A DNA stretch of 64,000 bases from Methylophilus sp. QUAN. GTDB lineage: Bacteria; Pseudomonadota; Gammaproteobacteria; Burkholderiales; Methylophilaceae. The notes under the pieces are model-generated. The model ran no database searches, was not told the origin of the DNA, and was given only the letters and a program-made list of their open reading frames with translations. The position numbers and the translations under genes were made by a program. The DNA is taken from contig NZ_JADKYT010000001.1 in the NCBI RefSeq assembly GCF_015354445.1, positions 806,001 through 870,000 of the forward strand, given 5' to 3'. Positions 34,437 to 43,512 of this stretch are shown here, in pieces (the first letter of the stretch is position 1; every line of letters starts with the position of its first letter).

Positions 34437-37400
34437 TTGTCTAACCCTTCCGAGCTATCACAGGCACCGCATGCCGAGCCGATACAGCGTATCGTCAAGA
34501 TTCGTCGCGACTATAACAATTGGGTCGCCAACGAAACCATAGAAGATTACGCGCTGCGCTATACGCCACGAGCGTTCCGTAAGTGGTCGATTTTACGTGT
34601 CTCGAATACGGCGCTGGGGGCGATTTCTTTCCTGGTGCTGGAGGCGATTGGTGGCACGATTACCATTAACTATGGGTTCCCCAATGCCTTGTGGGCGATT
34701 CTGGCCGTCGGCCTGATTATTTTCCTGACCGGTTTGCCCATCAGCTACTACGCCGCCAAATATGGCCTGGATATGGACTTGCTGACGCGTGGCGCGGGCT
34801 TTGGCTATATCGGTTCGACCATTTCCTCGTTTATTTACGCTTCATTCACCTTTATCCTGTTTTCGCTCGAAGCGGCGATTATGGGCTATGCGCTGGAGTT
34901 GTATTTTCATTTGCCGCTCTATCTCGGATACCTGGTCAGTGCGCTGATTGTCATTCCGCTGGTCACGCACGGCGTGACCTTGATTAGCCGCATCCAGATG
35001 ATTACGCAGCCAATCTGGATTGCGCTGATGTTCCTGCCGTTTTTTGCGATTATCCAGATGGACCCGGATGTATTGCATCGCTTGAGTACCTTTGCTGGTG
35101 TGTCTACAGATGGTGGTCATTTTAACTGGGTCATGTTTGGCACGGCGACGGCGGTGGGTGTGGCACTGATTCCACAGATCGGCGAGCAGGTCGACTTTTT
35201 GCGCTTTATGCCTATGCGTAACCAGGAGAATTACTGGCGCTGGAACCTTGGTGTGCTGATGGCCGGGCCGGGCTGGGTGATTCTGGGTATGCTCAAAATG
35301 CTGGCGGGTGCCTTGCTGGCTTACCTGGTATTTAACCGCGATATGCCATTGAGCTCAGCGGTCAACCCTACGCATATGTACTGGGTCGGTTTTGAACACG
35401 TATTCAGTAACCACCAAGTGGCACTGGCGGTGACGGCATTGTTTGTCTGTGTGTCGCAAATCAAGGTCAATATGACCAATGCCTATGCCGGTTCGCTGGC
35501 CTGGTCCAACTTCTTCGCCCGCCTCACGCATAGCCATCCGGGACGTATTGTCTGGGTAGCGTTCAACGTCATGATTGCTATTGTGCTTATGGAGCTCAAT
35601 GTATTCCAGGCGCTGGAAGAAATCCTGGGTTTGTACGCCAATATCGCCATTGCCTGGATTGCCGCGGTAGTGGCCGACCTGGTGATCAATAAGCCACTGG
35701 GCTTGAGCCCCAAAGGTATTGAGTTCCGCCGTGCTTATTTATACGACATTAACCCGGTGGGTGTTGGTGCCATGTTTATTGCGTCAGCAATTTCAATTGC
35801 GGCCTATACCGGTATCATGGGTGTGCTGGCGCAATCATTTTCGACGTTTATTTCGCTGTTTACGGCCTTGCTCATGTCGCCGCTGATTGCCTGGTATACC
35901 AAAGGGAAGTATTACCTGGCCAGGCAGCGCCCCACTTATTTGCAGCCGTCTACCACCAAGCAATGCGTGATTTGTGAGCGCGAGTATGAGGTGAACGACA
36001 TGGCGCATTGCCCCGCTTATGGCGGTGCGATCTGCTCCTTGTGCTGCTGCCTAGATGCGCGCTGCCATGATGCCTGCAAACCGCAGGCGCGGCTGAGTGC
36101 GCAGTGGGAAGCGCTGAACAGAAAGTTCTTGCCGCAGCGCTTGTGGCCACATCTCAATGGCGGGGTGGCGCATTTCTTATTGCTCATGCTGATCGCGATG
36201 ATTTTGTTCGGCGCCACCATAGGCCTGATTTACCTGCATGATGCCCTGACTGTTGGCCGTGAGTACCCTGGGCTGATGCAGCATTTCCGTTCTGGTTATT
36301 TAAAGGTGTTTGTCGCTTTGCTGTTTTTGGGCGGGATTGTGGCCTGGTGGCTGGTACTGACTTCGGCCAGCCGACGGGTGGCACAAGAAGAGTCTAACCG
36401 GCAAACCGGCCTGTTGCTGGAAGAAATTGAATCGCACAAAAAAACCGATACGCAGTTGCAAAAAGCACGCCGTCTGGCTGAAGAGGCGAATCAGGCCAAG
36501 AGCCGCTACATCACCGGCATCAGCCATGAGTTACGTACACCGCTCAACAGTATCCTGGGTTATGCGCAACTGCTGACCAATGACGACAGCATCCCCGACC
36601 ACCGCAAGCAGGCGATTAAAACCATCAGCCGTGGCGGCGAACACTTGCTGTCACTGATTGAAAGCACGCTGGATATCGCGCGGATTGAAAGCGGCAAAAT
36701 GACCTTTGACGTCAAGCCGCTGCATTTTCCGGAATTTATCAGCCAGATGGTGAGCATGTTTGAAATCCAGGCGCAAAACAAAGGCCTGGCATTTTATTTT
36801 GAGCAGTCCGGCAACTTGCCGGAGTACGTGCGTGCTGACCACAAACGCTTGATGCAGATACTAGTGAATATCCTGGGTAATGCAGTCAAGTTTACCACCA
36901 AAGGCAGTGTGACTTTCCGGGTCAGCTACGCGCGGGAAATCGCCCAAATTGATATTGAGGATACCGGCCCCGGTATTGCACCAAATGAGGTAGAGAAGAT
37001 TTTTGAGCCGTTTGAGCGTGGCAGTGCGGCCGATGTCGTTGGCATTGGCGGCACTGGTTTGGGCCTGACCATCAGCAAGCTGTTGACGCAGCTGATGGGC
37101 GGCGAAATGCAGTTTGACAGCGTGCTGGGACGTGGCACGCGTTTTGAAATTCGCCTATTTTTGCCGCAGATTCGCGAAACGGCACATTTGTCGAAAAAAG
37201 CCGTGCGGCAGCGCATTGGTTACGAAGGGCCGATCAAGACTGTGCTGGTGGTGGATAATGAAGAGGTCGACCGTGAGTTATTGCGTGATGCCTTGCAGCC
37301 ACTGGGCTTTATTGTGCATGAAGCAGGTAACGGCCAGGCTTGCGTGAACCAGTACCAGATGGTGCATGCGGACTTGATCCTGATGGATTTGGCCATGCCG

Positions 37401-37877
37401 GTGATGGATGGCTGGGAGGCGGCTTATATCATCCGCCAGGTGCATCAATCCAAACTGCCGATTGCGATTATCTCCGCCAATGCCTATGACCGCAGCCTGG
37501 ACAACCAGGCCAAGATTCCGGCACAAGACTTTTTTGTCAAACCGGTTAACCTGGACGAGGTGCTGGACTGGATAGGCAATCAGCTCGGCCTGACCTGGCG
37601 TTATGTAGATAGCGCTGCAGCTCAGTCGGCGCTTGCCCTGGAGCCAGCTGAGCCTGCGAGTGATGTTGACCCTATCCCGGCGATCCTGCTGGAAAACATG
37701 GCCCAGTTCGCCCGTATGGGTTACGTTAAAGGTGTACGCGAAGTATTAGCCACCTTGAACAGAGAGCATACACAACATCAAACATTTATTAACGCCTTGC
37801 AGCAGTCCATGGAGCGCTTTGATTTTGCTAAACTGCAACGCTTGATTGAGGAGTACACCAAAAATGACCAGCCATAG
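34437..37877 (+). CDS. NCS1 permease / histidine kinase / receiver hybrid sensor
   Basis: This 1146-residue fusion begins (about 45-495) with a 12-helix nucleobase:cation-symporter-1 type permease. A Cys-rich linker (about 510-550; CVICERE..., HCPAYGGAICSLCCC...) looks metal-binding. Two membrane helices (near 575 and 625) are followed by a coiled linker, a HisKA domain with SHELRTP (phospho-His ~697), an HATPase with GTGLGLTISKLL, and a receiver with phospho-Asp ~984 (LMDLAMP). A ~80-residue tail follows. The permease part is presumably the ligand sensor. Neighbouring amide/urea genes and the shared operator suggest it senses urea, short amides or nitrogen status. TTG is the start, with AAGGA 8 nt upstream. 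Confidence 0.9.
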   Translation: MSNPSELSQAPHAEPIQRIVKIRRDYNNWVANETIEDYALRYTPRAFRKWSILRVSNTALGAISFLVLEAIGGTITINYGFPNALWAILAVGLIIFLTGLPISYYAAKYGLDMDLLTRGAGFGYIGSTISSFIYASFTFILFSLEAAIMGYALELYFHLPLYLGYLVSALIVIPLVTHGVTLISRIQMITQPIWIALMFLPFFAIIQMDPDVLHRLSTFAGVSTDGGHFNWVMFGTATAVGVALIPQIGEQVDFLRFMPMRNQENYWRWNLGVLMAGPGWVILGMLKMLAGALLAYLVFNRDMPLSSAVNPTHMYWVGFEHVFSNHQVALAVTALFVCVSQIKVNMTNAYAGSLAWSNFFARLTHSHPGRIVWVAFNVMIAIVLMELNVFQALEEILGLYANIAIAWIAAVVADLVINKPLGLSPKGIEFRRAYLYDINPVGVGAMFIASAISIAAYTGIMGVLAQSFSTFISLFTALLMSPLIAWYTKGKYYLARQRPTYLQPSTTKQCVICEREYEVNDMAHCPAYGGAICSLCCCLDARCHDACKPQARLSAQWEALNRKFLPQRLWPHLNGGVAHFLLLMLIAMILFGATIGLIYLHDALTVGREYPGLMQHFRSGYLKVFVALLFLGGIVAWWLVLTSASRRVAQEESNRQTGLLLEEIESHKKTDTQLQKARRLAEEANQAKSRYITGISHELRTPLNSILGYAQLLTNDDSIPDHRKQAIKTISRGGEHLLSLIESTLDIARIESGKMTFDVKPLHFPEFISQMVSMFEIQAQNKGLAFYFEQSGNLPEYVRADHKRLMQILVNILGNAVKFTTKGSVTFRVSYAREIAQIDIEDTGPGIAPNEVEKIFEPFERGSAADVVGIGGTGLGLTISKLLTQLMGGEMQFDSVLGRGTRFEIRLFLPQIRETAHLSKKAVRQRIGYEGPIKTVLVVDNEEVDRELLRDALQPLGFIVHEAGNGQACVNQYQMVHADLILMDLAMPVMDGWEAAYIIRQVHQSKLPIAIISANAYDRSLDNQAKIPAQDFFVKPVNLDEVLDWIGNQLGLTWRYVDSAAAQSALALEPAEPASDVDPIPAILLENMAQFARMGYVKGVREVLATLNREHTQHQTFINALQQSMERFDFAKLQRLIEEYTKNDQP

Positions 37878-38796
37878 CCATACCGTGTTAATTGTGGATG
37901 ATGTGCCAGAAAACCTGGCCTATCTGCATGATGCACTGGATGAGTCCGGCTACCAGGTCTATGTGGCCAACTCCGGTGAGATGGCGTTGCAAGTGGCGCA
38001 CCTGATGCAGCCGCATGTGATCTTAATGGATGCCATGATGCCCGGTCTAGACGGTTTTGCTACTTGCCGTCGCATTAAGGCTGCGGCAGAAACCCAGCAT
38101 ATCCCGGTGATTTTCATGACTGGCCTGACCGAAATTGAGCATGTCACCATGGCGTTTGATGCCGGTGGTGTGGACTATGTGACCAAACCAGTACGCCCGG
38201 CGGAAGTGCTGGCACGGCTGAAAGCCCATGTGCAGAATGCCACCAAAATGCACCAGGCGACTTCAGCGCTGGATGCTTTTGGCCAGGCGACGATTGCGAT
38301 TTTGCCTACGGATAAACGCCTGGTATGGCAAACCCCGTTGGCCAAACAATACCTGGAACAGTATTTTGCCGAGTGGGCAGCCAAAGAATCCTATAACGCC
38401 GTGCAAACCTTGCCGCCCATGATTTACCAGTGGTTGGAAAGCTCCATCCAGCAATTCTCCAGCGGGCAGTCCATGCAAACGCTCAGTGTCAATCAGGGTA
38501 ATGCGCGCTTGAGCCTGACGGTGGCCAATACCAGTGAGGAGCAATGGGTGGTGGTGTTGCGTGAGCATTCAGACGAAGCACAAATTGAGTCGCTTGGTAA
38601 GTTGTTCCAACTGACCAAGCGCGAGTCAGAAGTATTGTATTGGACGGTCAAAGGCAAAACCAACAAGGATGTGGGCGAGATTCTGGGCACCAGCCCGCGT
38701 ACTATTAACAAGCATCTTGAGCACGTATTCCAGAAGCTGGGTGTAGAAACCAGGACGGCTGCTGCCTCACTGGTGGCTTCAAAAATCAAGTTCTAG
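37864..38796 (+). CDS. LuxR-type response regulator, partner of the permease-kinase
   Basis: The 310-residue regulator has an N-terminal receiver (IVDDVPEN, phospho-Asp56 in LMDAMMPGLDG, FMTG, KPV), a ~110-residue middle region, and a C-terminal LuxR/FixJ helix-turn-helix (LTKRESEVLYWTVKGKTNKDVGEIL...INKHLEHVFQKLGV). ATG 37864 overlaps the end of the sensor gene by 14 nt and has AGGAG upstream, so the two are translationally linked. The likely targets are the 19-bp sites before fmdC and before the sensor gene. Confidence 0.92.
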   Translation: MTSHSHTVLIVDDVPENLAYLHDALDESGYQVYVANSGEMALQVAHLMQPHVILMDAMMPGLDGFATCRRIKAAAETQHIPVIFMTGLTEIEHVTMAFDAGGVDYVTKPVRPAEVLARLKAHVQNATKMHQATSALDAFGQATIAILPTDKRLVWQTPLAKQYLEQYFAEWAAKESYNAVQTLPPMIYQWLESSIQQFSSGQSMQTLSVNQGNARLSLTVANTSEEQWVVVLREHSDEAQIESLGKLFQLTKRESEVLYWTVKGKTNKDVGEILGTSPRTINKHLEHVFQKLGVETRTAAASLVASKIKF

Positions 38797-38828
38797 ACGA
38801 ATCAACTTCACCACTAAAAGGAATCCCC

Positions 38829-39620
38829 ATGGACCTACAACTGGCAGGCAAGAAAGCGCTCATTTCAGGGTCAACGGCGGGTATCGGCCTGGCAATTGCC
38901 ACGCAACTGGCGCAGGAAGGCGCGCAGGTGATTATCAACGGCCGCTCGCAGGCTTCGGTGACACAGATGGTTGAGGCTCTCACCCGGCAAACAGGCGGTC
39001 GTGTGCAAGGGTTTGCCGGGGACCTGAGCCAGGCTGCCGTGGCGGAGGCCCTGGTTGCGGCGCATCCTGAGGTTGATATTCTGGTCAATAACCTGGGGAT
39101 TTTTGAACCTAAAGCCTTTGAAGACATTCCAGATGCTGACTGGCTGCGTTTTTTCGATGTCAATGTGTTAAGCGGCGTGCGCCTGTCCAGATTGTATTTG
39201 CCGCATATGAAACAGCAGGACTGGGGCCGCATTGTATTTATTTCCAGTGAGAGTGGCGTGCAGATTCCGCCGGAAATGATTCACTATGGCATGACCAAGT
39301 CGGCGCAGATCGCGGTGGCGCGCGGCCTGGCAGAGTCGCTGGCGGGCACACAAATTACGGTCAACAGCATTTTGCCTGGCCCCACCCGTTCGCGAGGCGT
39401 GGGAGACTTTGTCGACGCCATGGCGCAAGCAGGGCAGCAATCCGCAGAAAGTTTCGAAAAGGAATTCTTTGCGCAGGTGCGGCCAACCTCGCTGATTCAA
39501 CGGTTTGCAACGACTGAAGAGGTGGCCAGCCTGGTGACTTATATCGCCAGCCCTTTATCTTCGGCCACCAATGGCGCGGCCTTGCGGGTGGACGGCGGCG
39601 TCATAAAAAGCGCTTTTTAA
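38829..39620 (+). CDS. SDR-family oxidoreductase
   Basis: The 263-residue classical short-chain dehydrogenase has the cofactor loop ISGSTAGIGLAI, VNNLGIF (variant of NNAG), catalytic Ser in FISSESG and Tyr/Lys in YGMTK. The substrate is unknown; family members often reduce 3-oxoacyl or ketone groups. It starts 32 nt after the response-regulator gene and might be read from the same transcript, but nothing ties it functionally to the nitrogen genes. A hairpin follows it. Confidence 0.88.
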   Translation: MDLQLAGKKALISGSTAGIGLAIATQLAQEGAQVIINGRSQASVTQMVEALTRQTGGRVQGFAGDLSQAAVAEALVAAHPEVDILVNNLGIFEPKAFEDIPDADWLRFFDVNVLSGVRLSRLYLPHMKQQDWGRIVFISSESGVQIPPEMIHYGMTKSAQIAVARGLAESLAGTQITVNSILPGPTRSRGVGDFVDAMAQAGQQSAESFEKEFFAQVRPTSLIQRFATTEEVASLVTYIASPLSSATNGAALRVDGGVIKSAF

Positions 39621-39627
39621 AGAGAAA

Positions 39628-39661
39628 CGGCCTGTCAGGGCGATCAATCCCCGACAGGCCG
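39628..39661. terminator. Hairpin between SDR gene and outer-membrane protein gene
   Basis: CGGCCTGTC (39628-39636) pairs perfectly with GACAGGCCG (39653-39661), with a further GGG/CCC pairing inside. It lies between two convergent genes, without a T-run. Probable bidirectional terminator. Confidence 0.6.
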
Positions 39662-39695
39662 GTATCTGCTGTTGAGAGAGGAAAACACCAGATAC

Positions 39696-40265
39696 CTAAA
39701 AGTGGTAAACAACGCCCACCGTGGTGACGTTGGAATCGAAAGATTTACTGCCACCGCCATTAACATCGACCTCGGCGCGATAGTGATCCCAGCCCACGCG
39801 CATCGAAATCGTTTTGTCAAAATGGTACTCCGCACCCAGGCCATAGGTGGCACCCATGTGTGTCGCATCGTCATAAGCACTGATGCCTGACACTTTGCTG
39901 CTGGTGGCGGCAACGCCTAATTTCCCATACACATCAAAAGCATCGTTGAGTGGCAAAATGCCGACGGCAGTCAGGCTGAGCGCATCTGCCTTGACGCTGC
40001 CATGCACATTGTCGGTGACTTTGCCGATGCCAGTATATTGGCCTTCGACGGCAAAGTATGGATTAAATTTGTAGCCAGCAACCACGCCCGCCACAGCCTG
40101 GCTGTCTTTGTCTACGCCGTTAGGTGTTTTCAAATTGGGCATGCCTATGCCCAGATTCGCGCCGGCATAAAAGCCTTCAGTACTTGCTCCTTCAGCCGCG
40201 GCCCACAGTGGTGCGGCTAAGGTCACACTGCTGATTAACAATAAGAGGATGTGTTTACGTATCAT
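39696..40265 (-). CDS. Small outer-membrane beta-barrel protein (OmpA/OmpW-like)
   Basis: The 189-residue protein has a signal peptide (MIRKHILLLLISSVTLAAPLWAAAE), alternating beta-strand patterns (GFYAGANLGIGMPN; FNPYFAVEGQYTG) and the C-terminal Phe (VVYHF) required for BAM-dependent insertion. It resembles eight-stranded OmpA-type membrane domains without a periplasmic peptidoglycan-binding part. The physiological role is unknown. It is followed upstream on the same strand by a TPR-like exported protein 27 nt away, so the two may form an operon. Confidence 0.8.
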   Translation of the reverse strand: MIRKHILLLLISSVTLAAPLWAAAEGASTEGFYAGANLGIGMPNLKTPNGVDKDSQAVAGVVAGYKFNPYFAVEGQYTGIGKVTDNVHGSVKADALSLTAVGILPLNDAFDVYGKLGVAATSSKVSGISAYDDATHMGATYGLGAEYHFDKTISMRVGWDHYRAEVDVNGGGSKSFDSNVTTVGVVYHF

Positions 40266-40292
40266 GCTTACTCCAATAGCTATTGATCAATC

Positions 40293-40943
40293 TTATTTAA
40301 GTTTGCTTTGCGCCAGTTTCAGGCCTTCTTCGATATCCTGTCTGCGACCGGCATCGGCATCTTCTCGGCCAGGGCGGGCAGGTGCCTGCAAGGCTTTTTG
40401 GTAATACGTCACGGCCTGGCTGTAATCGCCCTGGGCGCGTAGGTAGTCTGCGTAGAAATAGTTACTGTCTATGCCTGCTGGATTAAGTTGCAGGGCTTTT
40501 TCCAGATATTCACGGCCTTTTTTCTTGTCGCCAAAACCAATCGGCCAGCCCGGTACGCGGAAGTACAAGGAGCCTAGTGTGGTATAGGCTGAGCCATTCA
40601 GTGCCTGTGGATTGGTTTTGATGCTGGCGAGTAATAAGTCGCGTGCCTGCTCGGCGGCTTTCAGGGCATTGACTGGATGTAAAGGCCCCATGCTTTTGGC
40701 GTAACCACTGAGGACGATGGCTTCCCATATCTGCGCTTCGTTCGCTTCAGGGTTTTTCGCCGTTAGCTGGTGTGCCTGTTCAGTCAGGGTTTTAAACGCT
40801 GCTTCTTGCTGGTCTTTGCTGGTTTGGTAGGTGGCTTTTGCCCAGGCATGTTGCAGGCTGGCAAGTTCGTTATCCAGGGCTTCATCGGCAAAAGCGGCGC
40901 GCGTCAGCAAGGCCAGGCAGGTGTATATGATTAAACGTTTCAC
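40293..40943 (-). CDS. Exported TPR-like protein
   Basis: The 216-residue protein has a GTG start at 40943 with GGGAG 5 nt upstream and a Sec signal (VKRLIIYTCLALLTRAAFA). The remainder is helical, with repeat-like segments that read as tetratricopeptide-type helices (NPQALNGSAYTTLGSLYF; REYLEKALQLNPAGIDSNYFYADYLRAQGDYSQAVTYYQKAL shortened here). It is probably a periplasmic protein-protein interaction module. An in-frame extension to 40997 lacks a signal-peptide-like start and is not favoured. Confidence 0.75.
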   Translation of the reverse strand: MKRLIIYTCLALLTRAAFADEALDNELASLQHAWAKATYQTSKDQQEAAFKTLTEQAHQLTAKNPEANEAQIWEAIVLSGYAKSMGPLHPVNALKAAEQARDLLLASIKTNPQALNGSAYTTLGSLYFRVPGWPIGFGDKKKGREYLEKALQLNPAGIDSNYFYADYLRAQGDYSQAVTYYQKALQAPARPGREDADAGRRQDIEEGLKLAQSKLK

Positions 40944-41100
40944 AATGGCTCCCAGTTCAAATAAGTTCTTTTTTGCAATAAGAGTGCCAGCCTGCATGGT
41001 GGGTGTGGGATGGAATATTGTTTAAATAAATCATAGGCTTGCGCTTGATTTTTTGTAGCACTGAAGGGTGCTGGGGTTGAGGGGCGAGATGAACCCTGCT

Positions 41101-41137
41101 TTTTTTGCACAGTCTCAGCAGGTGACTCTGCAAAAAA
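41101..41137. repeat. Inverted repeat upstream of MFS transporter
   Basis: TTTTTTGCA (41101-41109) and TGCAAAAAA (41129-41137) are perfect inverted repeats separated by 19 nt, about 60 nt before the transporter start. Possible operator or hairpin; function unassigned. Confidence 0.5.
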
Positions 41138-41197
41138 TGCATGCTATGGTCAGCGTGATATCAGATCACAATCATTCCTCAACAACCGTGAATCATC

Positions 41198-42619
41198 ATG
41201 CACGCTAATACACAAGTTCTTTCGTTTGAGGCGCTGTCACAGCGCTATGGTGACCGTTATAAATGGATGGTGCTGATTATTATCGGCGTCGGCACCATTG
41301 CGGGCGTCTTGTGTACGTCCAGTTTTAATGTGGCGGTACCTGCGCTGACACATACCTTTCACTTGGGGCAAGACCACGTACAGTGGGCGATGACGGCATT
41401 TCTGGCGGCCATGACCATAGGCATGTTGCCTGCAGCGTGGTGGCTTGAGCGTTTCGGTCTGCGTCGCGTATTTATCACTACGTTGTGGCTGCTGATTGCC
41501 GCCAGCGTAGCTGGTTTTTATGCGCACTCATTTGTAGAGGTGGTGATTGCGCGCTTGCTGCAAGGCCTGGCGGCGGGAGTGTTACAGCCGCTAGGCGTCA
41601 TGGCGCTGATGCGCTTGTTCCCACCCAATATCCAGGGGCGCGCCTCTGGCATTCTGATTGTGGGGATCGCATTTACGCCAGCAATTGCGCCGTCTATCAG
41701 TGGCTGGTTACTCGACCAGTTTGGTTGGCATGCCATTTTTCTGCTCGGGGTGCCGTTTGCACTCCTTGCATTATTGTGTGCGTGGCGCTGGCTACCTGCG
41801 CCGCGCAAGAACCCCATCAAGCCGTTTGACTGGCCAGGCCTGGGTTGGCTGTCGGCCGCCACCATCGGCCTGGTCGAATTTGTCTCCAGTTTGCACCATA
41901 GCGGGCTGGCATCCACCTGGACTTGGGGGCAGGCAACGCTGACTGTGGTGTCCATGATCTGCTACCTGCGCCATGCCCATCAGTTGCCACATGCCATTAT
42001 CCAGTTGCACTTGTTCAACCGGCCCACTTTCAGTCGAGGCACGCTAGTGGCGTTTGCTTATGGCTTTGGCTTGTATGCGTCGACTTACCTGATTCCAGTC
42101 TTTCTGCAAAACGCCATGGCTTATTCAGCCACAGATGCGGGTTTGTTATTGCTGCCTTCCGGATTGGCGCTGGTGCTAACGATTCCGTTTGCCGGACGCA
42201 TGGCAGACCGTTTCTCGCCTAAGCGAATCACGCTGGCTGGTCTAATGGTGTTCGGTGCTTCATTCCTGGTATTCGCGATGGCGGCCAGGCAGGTGCAGTA
42301 CTGGGATATTGTGGCCGCAACGGTGGTTGGCCGCATCGGCCTGGGCCTCATTTTACCCGCACTCAATCTGGCGACCTTGCATGAAATGGAGCCGCACCAG
42401 TTAGGCCAGTCTTCTGTCGTGGTGAGTTACGCCAGGCAGTTGGGCGGCGTGGTCGGTGTGACCATGATGGCGGTGTTTATGGAGTGGCGCGAACGTGTGT
42501 TTGGCATGGTGACGCCAGGGATTTTTGAAGCCTATGCGCAAGGCTTTTTGCTGTTATCGGCGGTGTTTGCGCTGGCAATCATAGCAGCACTAGGAATGAA
42601 GGACGCAAAACGCGAATAG
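41198..42619 (+). CDS. MFS drug:H+ antiporter, DHA2 (EmrB-like) family
   Basis: The 473-residue protein has about 14 hydrophobic segments. The DHA2 pattern is visible: TSSFNVAVPAL in helix 1, VQWAMTAFLAAMTIGMLPAAWWLERFG leading to motif A, and LLQGLAAGVLQPLGVMALMRLFPP with the antiporter-type motif. Such pumps export hydrophobic compounds; many work with an HlyD/EmrA adaptor and a TolC-type channel, neither of which is adjacent. It is a single-gene unit followed by a hairpin. The substrate is unknown. Confidence 0.85.
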   Translation: MHANTQVLSFEALSQRYGDRYKWMVLIIIGVGTIAGVLCTSSFNVAVPALTHTFHLGQDHVQWAMTAFLAAMTIGMLPAAWWLERFGLRRVFITTLWLLIAASVAGFYAHSFVEVVIARLLQGLAAGVLQPLGVMALMRLFPPNIQGRASGILIVGIAFTPAIAPSISGWLLDQFGWHAIFLLGVPFALLALLCAWRWLPAPRKNPIKPFDWPGLGWLSAATIGLVEFVSSLHHSGLASTWTWGQATLTVVSMICYLRHAHQLPHAIIQLHLFNRPTFSRGTLVAFAYGFGLYASTYLIPVFLQNAMAYSATDAGLLLLPSGLALVLTIPFAGRMADRFSPKRITLAGLMVFGASFLVFAMAARQVQYWDIVAATVVGRIGLGLILPALNLATLHEMEPHQLGQSSVVVSYARQLGGVVGVTMMAVFMEWRERVFGMVTPGIFEAYAQGFLLLSAVFALAIIAALGMKDAKRE

Positions 42620-42627
42620 TGAAAAAA

Positions 42628-42653
42628 TGGCTGTGATCTTGCAATCACAGCCA
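42628..42653. terminator. Hairpin between convergent MFS and fpr genes
   Basis: TGGCTGTGAT-cttgca-ATCACAGCCA is a perfect 10-bp stem with a 6-nt loop. An A-tract on the left gives a U-run for the minus-strand transcript, so it fits the end of fpr; it may serve both genes. Confidence 0.75.
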
Positions 42654-42665
42654 GTCTTGAAGAGA

Positions 42666-43448
42666 TTACTTCTCTACGAACGCTTTTTCAATCACGTAGT
42701 CGCCAAGTTCACCAATGCGTGGTGATACCTTGAAGCCACGTTTATCCAGCATGGCAGCGGTATCCACCAACATGGCTGGGCTACCGCAAATCATGGCGCG
42801 GTCTGTTTCTGGGTTCAATGGCGGCAAGCCAATGTCTTCGAACAGTTTGCCACTTTCCACCAGGTCAGTCAGGCGGCCCTGGTTTCTGAACGGCTCGCGT
42901 GTCACCGTTGGGTAGTAAATCAGTTTGTTGCGCACTTCTTCGCCAAAGAATTCGTTATTCGGTAAGTCTTTGGTGATGAATTCTTCATAGGCCAGTTCAT
43001 TGACGTAACGTACGCCGTGAATCAGGATGACTTTTTCAAAACGGTCATACACTTCGATGTCCTGGATCAGGCTCATAAATGGGGCCAGGCCGGTACCGGT
43101 AGAGAAAAAGTACAGATTCTTACCTGGTTTCAAGTCATGTGTGACCAAGGTGCCGGTCGGCTTGCGGCTCACCAGCAATGGGTCGCCCACTTTCAAGTGT
43201 TGCAGGCGTGAAGTCAGCGGGCCGTTAGGCACTTTAATGCTGAAAAACTCCAGATGCTCTTCATAGTTTGGGCTGGCAATACTGTAAGCACGTGTCAGTG
43301 GCAGGCCATCTACTTCCATGCCAATCATCACAAACTGGCCATTTTCAAAACGCAGACCTGGGTCGCGAGTGGCCTTAAAGCTGAATAAGGTGTCGTTCCA
43401 GTGATGAACGCTCAAAATCGTTTCGGTGGAATATTTTTTATTACTCAT
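42666..43448 (-). CDS. fpr: Ferredoxin-NADP+ reductase
   Basis: The 260-residue FAD enzyme moves electrons between NADPH and ferredoxin or flavodoxin. FAD-binding RAYSIASPNYEEH and the C-terminal YVIEKAFVEK are typical of the bacterial subclass. The NADP-binding STGTGLAPFMSLIQD and the AMICGSPAML segments are present. It lies downstream of etfBA on the same strand with a 64-nt gap, which may link it to flavoprotein electron flow. Confidence 0.94.
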   Translation of the reverse strand: MSNKKYSTETILSVHHWNDTLFSFKATRDPGLRFENGQFVMIGMEVDGLPLTRAYSIASPNYEEHLEFFSIKVPNGPLTSRLQHLKVGDPLLVSRKPTGTLVTHDLKPGKNLYFFSTGTGLAPFMSLIQDIEVYDRFEKVILIHGVRYVNELAYEEFITKDLPNNEFFGEEVRNKLIYYPTVTREPFRNQGRLTDLVESGKLFEDIGLPPLNPETDRAMICGSPAMLVDTAAMLDKRGFKVSPRIGELGDYVIEKAFVEK

Positions 43449-43512
43449 GTCTTATCTTTTACTCGCGACTAGGCAAAGGGTTTGAATTTAAAGGGTTTAT
43501 TCTAACAGGCTA

